Assembly: GCA_014874295.1 (NCBI GenBank)
Contig: JACWAL010000032.1
Span: forward strand, 1 to 52,533
Source: Microcaldota archaeon
GTDB taxonomy: Archaea > Micrarchaeota > Micrarchaeia > Micrarchaeales > Micrarchaeaceae
Direction: 5' to 3'
DNA length: 52,533 nucleotides
The notes below the pieces were generated by a model, which ran no database searches, was not told where the DNA came from, and was given only the letters and a program-made list of their open reading frames with translations. The first letter of the stretch is position 1, and each line of letters begins with the position of its first letter. The position numbers were made by a program, and so were the translations under genes. Of the stretch, positions 42,113 to 50,260 are shown in pieces.

Positions 42113-43621
42113 ATGATTGCGGTTTATGCGCTCGCCGTACTACTGAGCTTCAACGCAATATACGCGCTGATACCGATAATCGTTATCATAATCCTCATAT
42201 CGGCTGCGGCAGGATTGTCGCGCGGCTACGACATATTCAGGATATTCGGCATCGGTTCGCTGCTCGGATTCTCGGTCGGCACCCAACGTGGCCTGAGGGG
42301 CACTGCATACATGGGTAGGGCAGGCCATCAGAGGAGCAAAAAACCATTCGGTGGTTACCACGCGAGAATCCCGAGGGGAACGCTCGCGAAGAGGGTGCCC
42401 GGCAATGTGTTCGGTCCGGGAGGAGATGTCGCGGCGGTTGGAAAGGGTATTCGGAAAGTCTACAATAGGGCTGCGCTGACTCAGAACCGCTTCAACACCA
42501 GGAATAGGGCCGCAGCGGCGATAATGCAGGCAAGGCAAGCCAACGCGACGCAACTCGCAGTTGGAGCAGGCACAGCCGCAACCGCAGTACGCACCGCTAC
42601 TCCTCTTGAATCCAGGCTCCAGTCCAAGATTGGCAAAAAGATTGCGAAGAGCAGACGCATCAACAAAAAGATTGCGAACTTGGAGGAAAAGATGGGTGAC
42701 GAGCGCGAGAGGATACTCTTCGCAAGGGGCTCAATCTACTTGAAAAAGGCCGTATATGACAAGGAAGCGAAGGCCATAAAATATACGTACCAGAAAGCCA
42801 CACTCATGCGCTCGGTGCCCGTTGTAGGTGCCGTGTTATCGATAATAGGGCCGAGCTCGCTCGCAGGCGAGAAAAAACGACTCGAAAACAAGAACGCAAG
42901 GCTTGCGACAAGGATACAGGTGCTCAACCAACGCCGCATAAAGGCCGGCGTAGATAGGGAAGAGTGGGCTGCTGCCATGTCAGCGGCAAAGCTGGCGCTC
43001 ATACCACCTCCTGGGGTAGCTCCTGTGGTGTCGACAGGTCTTGGTCTAAACCGCGCCACGGTGATGAGATTAGGCGGTTACTTGTTCAACGCCATGGAGT
43101 ACGCTACGGACAAGCAGCGGAGGTCGGAGATGCGGCAGGAGGGCAAGTCTGCCCGGCAGAGGGAAGTTGCGTTTGCCGGTTCATTCTTGGAAAAGAAGGA
43201 TGACGAGCTCAAGAGGATGGAAGATGAGCACACCGCTCGGCGGAAGAACATAGAACGGCTGCGGAACGCTGAGAGAACGAAGGAGAACCAGAAGGAGCTA
43301 GACGACGAAATCAAGAAGGACGCAGAGGCGCAGAAGGAATATGAAGCCGCTGCCGCTGCCCACGAGAGGAACATGGGCCACTTCTCGTCGATACAGCGCT
43401 ATTTCGGCAAGCTGGAGGAAACGCATGAGCAGCGCGCAGGGATCAAGCGGGTGACCGGGGCGATCAAGGACTATGCGCAGACAGTGGCATATGTGAACGC
43501 CGTGAACCACTACTATTACTTCCAGAACGAGCACAAGCAACATTTTTACCCCGGGTTCCTGAGGCCCAAACCAATCAAGTACGTGCCGGGGATAAGGTCC
43601 CCGCCCCCTTCTGAGGCATGA
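42113..43621 (+). CDS. Membrane-anchored coiled-coil protein
   Basis: A 502-aa protein. Two closely spaced N-terminal helices (AVYALAVLLSFNAIYAL, then IPIIVIIILISAAAGL) anchor it. The remainder is strongly basic (residues 60-160), with coiled coils at about 180-215 and 325-440 and a Pro-rich end. The long soluble part is probably cytoplasmic because it follows a hairpin anchor and is Lys/Arg-rich. ATG 42113 is chosen because a TATA box (CATTTATTTATAGC, 42073-42086) lies about 30 nt before. It follows the giant gene by 43 nt. It may tie the surface complex to the inside of the cell (inference). Confidence 0.75.
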   Translation: MIAVYALAVLLSFNAIYALIPIIVIIILISAAAGLSRGYDIFRIFGIGSLLGFSVGTQRGLRGTAYMGRAGHQRSKKPFGGYHARIPRGTLAKRVPGNVFGPGGDVAAVGKGIRKVYNRAALTQNRFNTRNRAAAAIMQARQANATQLAVGAGTAATAVRTATPLESRLQSKIGKKIAKSRRINKKIANLEEKMGDERERILFARGSIYLKKAVYDKEAKAIKYTYQKATLMRSVPVVGAVLSIIGPSSLAGEKKRLENKNARLATRIQVLNQRRIKAGVDREEWAAAMSAAKLALIPPPGVAPVVSTGLGLNRATVMRLGGYLFNAMEYATDKQRRSEMRQEGKSARQREVAFAGSFLEKKDDELKRMEDEHTARRKNIERLRNAERTKENQKELDDEIKKDAEAQKEYEAAAAAHERNMGHFSSIQRYFGKLEETHEQRAGIKRVTGAIKDYAQTVAYVNAVNHYYYFQNEHKQHFYPGFLRPKPIKYVPGIRSPPPSEA

Positions 43622-43632
43622 GGTGATGTTCC

Positions 43633-44403
43633 ATGCAACAGCATGGCTATGAGGATGTGATGGACGCTCATTACGGCATGATAAGCACGGAGCAAGCCAT
43701 GGGAATTGCCGCCGCGCATGAAGACGCTGCTGGCAAGGCGCCAGAGGCGAACGACATAACAACGTGCCGTGCGCTGCTCGCCTTCATCGCGACTAACAAG
43801 TCGGCGGGCCAGCAGGCGTACGTGGTTAACGTAAAGGATAGGGTGTACCGCGTCTTCAACGCGACAAAGCGCGACGAGAAATCAGAGAGGTACAGGACGG
43901 TCGTGCTCGGCAGCGAGGGTTATACGATCCCAATACGCGTGTTCGGCACTGCATCCGATCACATCGACGACTCGATGGTGTGCAGGGGAGACATGCTCTT
44001 CGTTAAGGGCGCGGCGCTTGACATAAAATCAGAGTCACTGAAAGCGACAAAAGGCACGGTCATAACAAAGCTGTCCGCTTCAGCCGTAGGGGCTGTATCT
44101 GATTTCTCGTCGCTGGTGGACGGCCAGAAGAGCATCGACGTCAAAGGCATGGTTGTTGAGATGGGGCAGATAAGATACGTGGCAAGGCTTGGCGACTCAG
44201 AGAAGGTGGCGGTGTCGGATTGCGTACTCAGCGACGGCACGAAGACAATGCGCGTGTCGATGTGGGGTTCATCCGCAAACGCGACCCAGTCTGTGAGGAT
44301 AAATGACACAGTAAGGATTGAATTTTGCGGCGTGAGATCACGCAACGGAGAAACGGAGCTGTACGCAAACGACTTGTCAAGGGTGCTCGTGCTGAAGGCT
44401 TAG
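43633..44403 (+). CDS. OB-fold protein resembling RPA-type ssDNA-binding proteins
   Basis: A 256-aa protein with two OB-fold-like halves. The first covers about residues 50-150. The second, about 160-256, reads IDVKGMVVEMGQIRYV, then DCVLSDGTKTMRVSMWG, then NDTVRIEFCGVRSRNGETEL, the strand order of replication protein A domains. No zinc finger is present. Such proteins bind single-stranded DNA in replication and repair. The ATG follows AGGTGATG. It lies 11 nt after the coiled-coil membrane protein gene, an odd operon partner, and converges with the AAA ATPase gene, sharing a 4-nt stop overlap. Confidence 0.8.
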   Translation: MQQHGYEDVMDAHYGMISTEQAMGIAAAHEDAAGKAPEANDITTCRALLAFIATNKSAGQQAYVVNVKDRVYRVFNATKRDEKSERYRTVVLGSEGYTIPIRVFGTASDHIDDSMVCRGDMLFVKGAALDIKSESLKATKGTVITKLSASAVGAVSDFSSLVDGQKSIDVKGMVVEMGQIRYVARLGDSEKVAVSDCVLSDGTKTMRVSMWGSSANATQSVRINDTVRIEFCGVRSRNGETELYANDLSRVLVLKA

Positions 44404-47153
44404 CCACCCCTCCTGGCATACTTAGCTGCGAAGTCTGCGAACCCCTTCATCTCGGATGCAGGGGCGGAAGGCTCCGTGTCCTTCATTATTGACATTATGT
44501 CGTCCGTTGATATGCCCTGCTCAGCGCCGGTCCTGACCGTGCCCTCGAGTGCGGCTGTCTTTGCTTCCCTGCACACGCCAGCTATGTCCGCTCCCGTGTA
44601 GCCGTCGCTCGTCTTCCCGAGCGCATCGAAGTCGATTCCCTTGCTTGGCACCCCAGACAGATACTGCCTGAAGAGTTGTGCCCTCTCCTGCGCGTTCGGC
44701 GGCTTGACGAACACGACCTTGTCGAACCTTCCTGGTCTGAGTATCGCCGTGTCGAGCACCTCCGGCCTGTTCGTTGCGGCCACGACTATTATCCTGTACG
44801 ACTTCTCGAGCCCGTCCATCTGCTTCAGCAGCTCTGTAGTTATCTCAGAACTGATCCACCCGCCCGTGCCCCTCGTCGGAGCGAGCCCGTCTATCTCGTC
44901 TATGAATATCAGTGCGGGCTCATTCTCCCTTGCCAGGTTGAAGATTTCCTTTATGGCAGCGTTCGCCTTCTCAATACCCTCCTCTGCGAGGTTGGAGCCG
45001 TTTATGCCGAGCATCTTGACGCCCCTCATGCTCTCGTCATTCATTGCCGCCTTCATCAGCATCGTCTTTCCGTTGCCCGGCGGACCGAACATCAGTATGC
45101 CCTTTATTGCCTTGATCTTATACCTCTCCACCAGGTCTGGGTGTAGAAGCGGTATCTGTATTGCTTCTATTAGCGCCCTCTTGACGTTATCGAGCCCAAC
45201 GACGCTCGCCAGGACGACCGCTTCTGCCGCACTGTCCGCCGCCTCCGCGTGGACGCTCCTCTCGAACTTGATCCTGAACTTCTCGTAGGTCTCGAGCTGC
45301 GCGAGCGAAGTAGACGGCTTTAGCGACGTTATCGTGTCGAGTATGTTCTTCTGCGTTATCCTGAGTATCTTGTGCTCGTTCGCCGCCTCTTCCGCGACCG
45401 TCTGGGCGGCCGTGTTACATATCATCTTTATATCCGCGCCAGAATACCTCTCGGTCTTCGCGACTATCGCGCCTATGTCTACGTTATCGGCGAGCGGGTA
45501 TTTCTTCAGGTACATCTCGAAGATCACCCTTCTCGCCTTCGCGTCGGGCAGCGGCATATACACTATCTTGTCTACCCTGCCGGCACGTATGAGTGCAGGG
45601 TCGAGCAGGTCTGGCACGTTCGTGGCGCCCACGAATATGACCTTCTCTATCTTCTGAAACCCGTCGAGCTCTATCAGCAGCTGCGAGAGCGCCTTGCTCC
45701 TCTCCTCATCGGCGGACTTCTCCCTGCTCGCCCCTATCGCGTCTATCTCGTCGAAGAACAGCACGCATGGCGTGTGCTTCTTGGCGATGACGAATATCCC
45801 AGAGATCTTGCGCTCTGTCTCGCCCAGGCTTGCGGAGAGCAGATTAGAAGCCTTGACGTAGAAGAACGAGGCGTGTATCTCGTTCGCCAGCGCCCTCATC
45901 ATCATCGTCTTGCCCGTTCCGGGCGGCCCGAAGAATAGCAGGCCCTTGGACGGCGTTATGTTGTACGCCCTAGATATGCTCCTCGCCTCTATCGGGTCGA
46001 GCACGGCGTTCTTCAGCTCCCTCTTGGTGTTCTCGTAGTCGCCTATGTCCTTGAAACGTTCCAGGCTCGTGCCGAACTGCAGGTCCTCGAAGGCCTCACC
46101 GAACTTCATGCGCGTGTCGCTCTTCCTAACGTCAAGAGCCTTGACGATGTCTATGTCGTAGACCTGCAGTGCATAGACGAAGAATGGCCCTATTAGCACG
46201 CTTATCAGCATCATCACGAGCATGCCGAAGTCGATCGTTGCGCCGTACGTGAATGCAAGATAGGAGATGGGGTATATCGCAGCTATGAGGCTCGCCTCGA
46301 CCCCTCTGAATCGCGCCCTACTCTCGACGACGTACTCATCTATCGCGAGCGCAATGCCCAGGAGTATGGCGAGCTGCATAATGTAGATGAATTGGCTGGA
46401 CGTGAACGTCGCTATCGCGTACCCTACAACCCCGACGGAACCAATGAGCACCCCAGAATTAAATATATTATCTGCGACCAGGCTGAGAGTCGCAGGGAAT
46501 TCGTCAATGGAAGGCAGCGGCTTTCCAGGCGTGAGATACTGCGCCAGCTCTATGGAGTTGAGGTTCGTCGCATTGAGTGACGGACTGTAAATCATGTACG
46601 CGGTATTCCGCACGTTTGTCAGCCCGGAAAGGCTGATCACGCCCAGCGTGAACAGCAGAAGCATCACGATCTCTCTTTTCCTTCCGAGTATTAGGCTGGA
46701 GAGGGCTATCATAGGCACTATGAATATGTAGCCGAGCTGCGAGAATGCAAGCGCAACCGCCATTAGCGAGAACACGATGGTCCTGTAATGCATGTATCCG
46801 AATACGAGCGAGAACGTGACGATGAAGAGCGCGAGCAGCGCTATCGCTGGAGCCTGATAGAGCAACGCAGGCATCATCAGCGCAATCATCACTACGAGCC
46901 CGACGAACGGATGGTAAAGCGCAGCTATGAACACTATCGCGATGAATATTGGGGCCAGCAACCACGGGTAGAAGGGCACCGCGAAGAGTATGGCGATGAA
47001 GGCCAGCGTTATTATCACGGTGTCGAAAAAGGTGGGCCTCTGCGCGACCCCTATCGCGATGTCCTTGAGCCTGTAGAATGTGAGTGGGGCTATATACCTC
47101 CTCCTCAAGAACTCCGAGGTTTCTCTTTTGGGGGAGCCGCCTTTGGTTGCCAT
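44400..47153 (-). CDS. Membrane-embedded double-AAA+ ATPase (CDC48-like)
   Basis: A 917-aa protein. The first 310 residues contain eight or nine hydrophobic helices (FFDTVIITLAFIAILFAVPF and further). Then come two AAA+ modules: Walker A GPPGTGKT near residue 408 with Walker B LFFDEID near 463, and Walker A GPPGNGKT near 688 with Walker B FIDEIDG near 748. Both second-region homology arginines (RAGRVDK, RPGRFDK) are present. CDC48/VAT proteins have two AAA rings but a soluble N domain; here it is replaced by a membrane domain. No protease motif (no HExxH, no Ser-Lys dyad) is seen. It may extract membrane proteins. A TATA box (TTTATAAG, 47168-47176) gives a leaderless message. Confidence 0.9.
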   Translation of the reverse strand: MATKGGSPKRETSEFLRRRYIAPLTFYRLKDIAIGVAQRPTFFDTVIITLAFIAILFAVPFYPWLLAPIFIAIVFIAALYHPFVGLVVMIALMMPALLYQAPAIALLALFIVTFSLVFGYMHYRTIVFSLMAVALAFSQLGYIFIVPMIALSSLILGRKREIVMLLLFTLGVISLSGLTNVRNTAYMIYSPSLNATNLNSIELAQYLTPGKPLPSIDEFPATLSLVADNIFNSGVLIGSVGVVGYAIATFTSSQFIYIMQLAILLGIALAIDEYVVESRARFRGVEASLIAAIYPISYLAFTYGATIDFGMLVMMLISVLIGPFFVYALQVYDIDIVKALDVRKSDTRMKFGEAFEDLQFGTSLERFKDIGDYENTKRELKNAVLDPIEARSISRAYNITPSKGLLFFGPPGTGKTMMMRALANEIHASFFYVKASNLLSASLGETERKISGIFVIAKKHTPCVLFFDEIDAIGASREKSADEERSKALSQLLIELDGFQKIEKVIFVGATNVPDLLDPALIRAGRVDKIVYMPLPDAKARRVIFEMYLKKYPLADNVDIGAIVAKTERYSGADIKMICNTAAQTVAEEAANEHKILRITQKNILDTITSLKPSTSLAQLETYEKFRIKFERSVHAEAADSAAEAVVLASVVGLDNVKRALIEAIQIPLLHPDLVERYKIKAIKGILMFGPPGNGKTMLMKAAMNDESMRGVKMLGINGSNLAEEGIEKANAAIKEIFNLARENEPALIFIDEIDGLAPTRGTGGWISSEITTELLKQMDGLEKSYRIIVVAATNRPEVLDTAILRPGRFDKVVFVKPPNAQERAQLFRQYLSGVPSKGIDFDALGKTSDGYTGADIAGVCREAKTAALEGTVRTGAEQGISTDDIMSIMKDTEPSAPASEMKGFADFAAKYARRGG

Positions 47154-47257
47154 GCTATCAGTCTGCCCTTATAAACCTTGTAACCCAGTATTTATATATG
47201 TCTCCGCACAATAAGCTTCTATACCTTGACGTGACAGCAGGTAATCCTGGAAATCGA

Positions 47258-47353
47258 CCCGTCGTAGCTCAATGGTAGAGCGGCCGGCTGTAGTTCAGTG
47301 CTGCAAACGCGGCAGATACCGGCAGGTTGGGTGTTCAACTCACCCCGACGGGA
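47258..47353 (+). tRNA. tRNA-Tyr (GTA anticodon) with intron
   Basis: A complete tRNA: acceptor CCCGTCG/CGACGGG with the C1:G72 pair typical of archaeal tyrosine tRNAs, D stem GCTC/GAGC, anticodon stem GCCGG/CCGGC, and T arm GGGTG-TTCAACT-CACCC. The anticodon is GTA at 47290-47292. A 24-nt intron (47294-47317) sits after position 37, the canonical site; it contains a 6-bp hairpin (TGCTGC/GCGGCA) suited to the splicing endonuclease. CCA is not encoded. Confidence 0.96.
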
Positions 47354-47403
47354 TTTTCCCCATGAACAAGGAATATAAAGCTGAACATAGAATCATAATC
47401 CGT

Positions 47404-47499
47404 GCCTCGATGGTGTAGTGGTTAGCATACGGCCCTGTCAAGCCAATCATTGATTGGCGCAGCGCGGCCGAAACTCGGGTCCGAATCCCGATCGAGGCG
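47404..47499 (+). tRNA. tRNA-Asp (GTC anticodon) with intron
   Basis: Acceptor GCCTCGA/TCGAGGC, discriminator G as expected for aspartate, anticodon stem CGGCC/GGCCG, T arm TCGGG-TCCGAAT-CCCGA. The anticodon is GTC at 47437-47439. A 24-nt intron (47441-47464) at position 37/38 contains the 7-bp hairpin GCCAATC-ATT-GATTGGC. TATA-like GAATATAAAG lies about 30 nt upstream and a T-tract (TTTTTT at about 47505) follows. CCA is not encoded. Confidence 0.96.
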
Positions 47500-47644
47500 T
47501 TCATTTTTTCCTTCCATATATCGGCCGGCGGCGTGGCCAATGCCTTCTCCTGCTCGATGCCCGCAGGTTCCTGTTCGCAGTGATGTTATTGGGTTCGCCA
47601 CTGAAGCAACCGCATTCCAGATAGTGAGAACATGGCGACACATC

Positions 47645-48613
47645 ATGTTTAGATACCTTGCTGCATATTATCAGCAGCGAAGAGGTGGTGCTACGAAGCA
47701 TATAGTCATAGCTGTGGGGGGCAACGCCCTGCTCAATCCTTCCGGCGGTCAGTCCCTATCAAGGGAGAACAAGAACATGCAAAGAGTATCGGGTAGTATA
47801 GCCTCACTCTACAAGACCGGGCGCTACAGTATCGCGATAACCCACGGTAACGGGTCGCAGGTCGGAGACGAGATAGAGAGGAACGAGCATGCCAAGGCGC
47901 ACGTGCCAAAGCTTCCATTGTACGAACTCAACGCCGAGACGCAGGCGACGATAGGGACCGTGATTGCGACGTCGCTGCGCAACAGCCTCTCTAAGACAAA
48001 AGTAAAGTGCGACGTATGCGTCATACTCGCGCACGTCATCGTGGATACGCGCGACCGCGCATTCAGGCGCCCGACGAAGCAGGTCGGGCCATTCTGCACA
48101 AGGGAGGAGCTGAGAAGGGAGCTCAGGCTCGACAGGTTCAGCTACATCGCACGCGGCGACAAATACAGGATGGTGGTGCCTTCGCCGGAGCCCCTTCGCA
48201 TACTTGAGATTAAACAGATAACATCCGCCGCGAAGAACGGGATTGTCGTCACGTGTGGAGGTGGTGGGATACCTTCCGCTGTCAGCGGCGGCATGATAAG
48301 GGGCATCAACGCCGTGATTGACAAGGATTTGACGAGCCAGCTACTTGCCACGTCGATGGGTGCCGACACCCTCGTCATACTCACCAACGCCGAGTGCGTC
48401 TATAGGGACTTCGGTGACATGGGCAGCAGGATAGCTAAGATGGCCGCAAAGGAAGCCAAGAAGCTGCTGCCGAAACTGGAGGAAGGGACAATGCGCCCGA
48501 AAGTGGAAGCGTGCATAAGGTTTATCGAGAGCGGAGGGAAGGAAGCCTACATCGGCAACATCTTCATGCTTGACGACATCCTTCGCCGCAAGTCCGGCAC
48601 GATGATCTGCTAG
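47645..48613 (+). CDS. arcC: Carbamate kinase
   Basis: A 322-aa enzyme, the normal length, interconverting carbamoyl phosphate plus ADP with carbamate plus ATP. Motifs seen are HIVIAVGGNALLNP near the start, AITHGNGSQVG, VVPSPEPLRI and VVTCGGGGIPS. ATG 47645 is used; longer frames would run back into the tRNA-Asp gene. A run of about 18 residues precedes the conserved KHIVIAVGG, a little longer than usual. It converges with the carbamoyltransferase gene, sharing CTAG as both stop codons. Together they could make ATP from citrulline or carbamoyl-putrescine, or supply carbamoyl phosphate. Confidence 0.93.
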   Translation: MFRYLAAYYQQRRGGATKHIVIAVGGNALLNPSGGQSLSRENKNMQRVSGSIASLYKTGRYSIAITHGNGSQVGDEIERNEHAKAHVPKLPLYELNAETQATIGTVIATSLRNSLSKTKVKCDVCVILAHVIVDTRDRAFRRPTKQVGPFCTREELRRELRLDRFSYIARGDKYRMVVPSPEPLRILEIKQITSAAKNGIVVTCGGGGIPSAVSGGMIRGINAVIDKDLTSQLLATSMGADTLVILTNAECVYRDFGDMGSRIAKMAAKEAKKLLPKLEEGTMRPKVEACIRFIESGGKEAYIGNIFMLDDILRRKSGTMIC

Positions 48614-49500
48614 CGCGAGAGGTACCTGAGAAGCGCCTCCGCAATCGCCAGCTTGTTCCTGGCCTGCTCCCACACTATGCTCCTCTTCCCGTCTATCACG
48701 TCCGCTGTTATCTCCGCTCCGCGATGCGCAGGAAGAGGGTGCATGACCAAAGCATCATTCTTTGCGTACGAGAGCGCCTTCCTGTCGAGCCTGTACGGGG
48801 AATAAAGCCTCATCCTCCTCTTAGCCTCGGCCTCGTCGCCCATGCTTACGAACGTGTCCGTGTAGACTATGTCAGCGCCGGCAAGCCCGTCGCCCACGGA
48901 ATCGGTTATGCGCACGCTGCCGCTTTTCCTCGCTGCAGCGACATAAATCGGGTTCGCTCTGCACGCCTTCGGCCCCACGAGTGATATTTCGGCGCCGAGC
49001 TTGGCCGCGGTGACCATCAGCGAGTTTGCGGTGTTCTGCGCTATGTCCCCGATGAACGCCACCTTGAGGTCCTTCATGTTCCCCTTTTTCTCGATCATCG
49101 TATAGCAATCGGCGAGTGCCTGGGTCGGGTGCTCCAAGTGCGTAAGCGCGTTTATAACTGGAACGGACGAGCTCTTTGCCATCGTGGTAAGTTGCTTATG
49201 GTCGTTCACCCTCGCAACTATGAAGTCGCAGTACGAGCTTAACACCTTCGCCGTGTCGGATATCTCCTCGCCGCGCGAGAACTGTGCCGTTCGCGCGTCT
49301 ATGTACACCGCATGCCCTCCGAGCTTTGATGCCGCGACCTCGAACGACGTCCTGGTGCGCGTGGAAGGCTCCTCGAAGAACAGCGCCACACTCTTTCCGG
49401 AAAGCGCCTTCGCGACTCCAATTTCGCCCGCCCTTCCCGCAAGTGAGAAGATTCTGTCTATCTCGCGCCTTGTTATGTCGAGCGAACTCAGGAGGTTCAT
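48610..49500 (-). CDS. Ornithine-carbamoyltransferase-like enzyme with altered motifs
   Basis: A 296-aa transcarbamylase. The carbamoyl-phosphate site S46-T-R-T-R50 and H124-P-T-Q127 are present. The ornithine-type loop is V-S219-M-G221 and the C-terminal segment is H254-P-L-P257-AHRGAEI. Classical ornithine enzymes read HPCQ and HCLP; here both Cys are replaced (HPTQ, HPLP), and HPLP is the aspartate-enzyme form. The overall sequence, including ALTHLEHPTQALADCYTMIEKKG, still sides with the ornithine group. The substrate may be ornithine, putrescine or another amine. It lies beside carbamate kinase. ATG 49500 is about 40 nt from a TATA box shared with the divergent gene. Confidence 0.8.
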   Translation of the reverse strand: MNLLSSLDITRREIDRIFSLAGRAGEIGVAKALSGKSVALFFEEPSTRTRTSFEVAASKLGGHAVYIDARTAQFSRGEEISDTAKVLSSYCDFIVARVNDHKQLTTMAKSSSVPVINALTHLEHPTQALADCYTMIEKKGNMKDLKVAFIGDIAQNTANSLMVTAAKLGAEISLVGPKACRANPIYVAAARKSGSVRITDSVGDGLAGADIVYTDTFVSMGDEAEAKRRMRLYSPYRLDRKALSYAKNDALVMHPLPAHRGAEITADVIDGKRSIVWEQARNKLAIAEALLRYLSR

Positions 49501-49537
49501 GTAACGTAACCCATTGCCCTTGACCTATCCGTGGCAA

Positions 49538-49549
49538 GCTATTTATATT
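49538..49549. promoter_or_regulatory. Shared divergent TATA element
   Basis: AGCTATTTATATTG reads as a TATA box on both strands and is the only A/T-rich box between the start codons at 49500 (minus) and 49589 (plus). It is the second such shared element in the window, after the one at 9230-9246. Confidence 0.5.
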
Positions 49550-49588
49550 GTGCACGAAAAACACAATTATCTCCCGTGGGGTGTGCGC

Positions 49589-50260
49589 ATGGTCGGTGTC
49601 GCTACGATGTTCGCTGTGCGGGATGCAGGCACCAAAAACGCCGCAGTCCTGCGCCGCGACCAATCAGAGGGCAGTTCCTTGAGGGGTCTCGTCGCCCTGG
49701 GTGCTTCGGTGAAGAGCGTGAAGTTCCAGGGCGAGGAATACGTGCGGCGCGCCAATCCTGACGGCAGCCTCGGCGGACTGGTCGGACAGGGTGCGTCCGT
49801 GGCCGAAAGCGCATTCGTGGCGGTTGACTCTGTCATAGGCTGCAATGCGCAAATCGGCGAAGGCGTGGTGATAGGGCCGCGCAACGTTATAGAATTCGGC
49901 GCAAAGGTTTACTCCTCGACTGGCCACTACGTGAACATAGGTAAGAACGCCATCGTCAAGGCGAAGAGCATAGGATATTTCGTGGACATAGGCGAATGGG
50001 CCAAAATAGAGGAGGGCGCGGAGATCGGCAACTACTCCAGCATAGGGCACCATACGCGGATAGGCTGCGGTACCAGCGTCATGGGCAATCTAACCATAGG
50101 CTGCAACACGGAGATATGTGCCAGGGCCAGAATATGGAAGGGAACGTACATAGGCAGCCACGCGGAGGTCGGCATCGGCGTCAGCATCTATCCCAGCGTA
50201 ACCGTCCCGGACTACGGGCGGGTCTACTCGGACAAGGTCAGTTCCGATGGGCCAGGATAG
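49589..50260 (+). CDS. Left-handed beta-helix (hexapeptide-repeat) protein, possible acyltransferase
   Basis: A 223-aa protein. From about residue 75 to 210 it is a run of hexapeptide repeats of the [LIV]-G-x-x form (NAQIGEGVVIGPRNVIEFGA, then VNIGKNAIVK, DIGEWAKIEEGAEIGNYSSI and so on), forming a triangular beta helix as in GlmU, DapD and LpxA acyltransferases or carbonic anhydrases. No substrate-specific residues are recognised. The start is ATG 49589 (or GTG 49583): the TATA box at 49540 places the transcript start near 49567, after the upstream TTG. Its end overlaps the pyrD start by 14 nt. Confidence 0.75.
   Translation: MVGVATMFAVRDAGTKNAAVLRRDQSEGSSLRGLVALGASVKSVKFQGEEYVRRANPDGSLGGLVGQGASVAESAFVAVDSVIGCNAQIGEGVVIGPRNVIEFGAKVYSSTGHYVNIGKNAIVKAKSIGYFVDIGEWAKIEEGAEIGNYSSIGHHTRIGCGTSVMGNLTIGCNTEICARARIWKGTYIGSHAEVGIGVSIYPSVTVPDYGRVYSDKVSSDGPG

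Noticed and set aside
47450-47644. Upstream extension of the carbamate kinase frame
   Set aside because: It starts inside the tRNA-Asp gene and lacks family similarity. The conserved enzyme begins after ATG 47645.
48610-49500. Aspartate carbamoyltransferase (pyrB), suggested by HPLP and the nearby pyrD
   Set aside because: The SMG loop, the ALTHLEHPTQALADCYTM segment and the AHRGAEI C-terminus side with the ornithine group. No regulatory pyrI is adjacent. It is kept only as an alternative substrate possibility.
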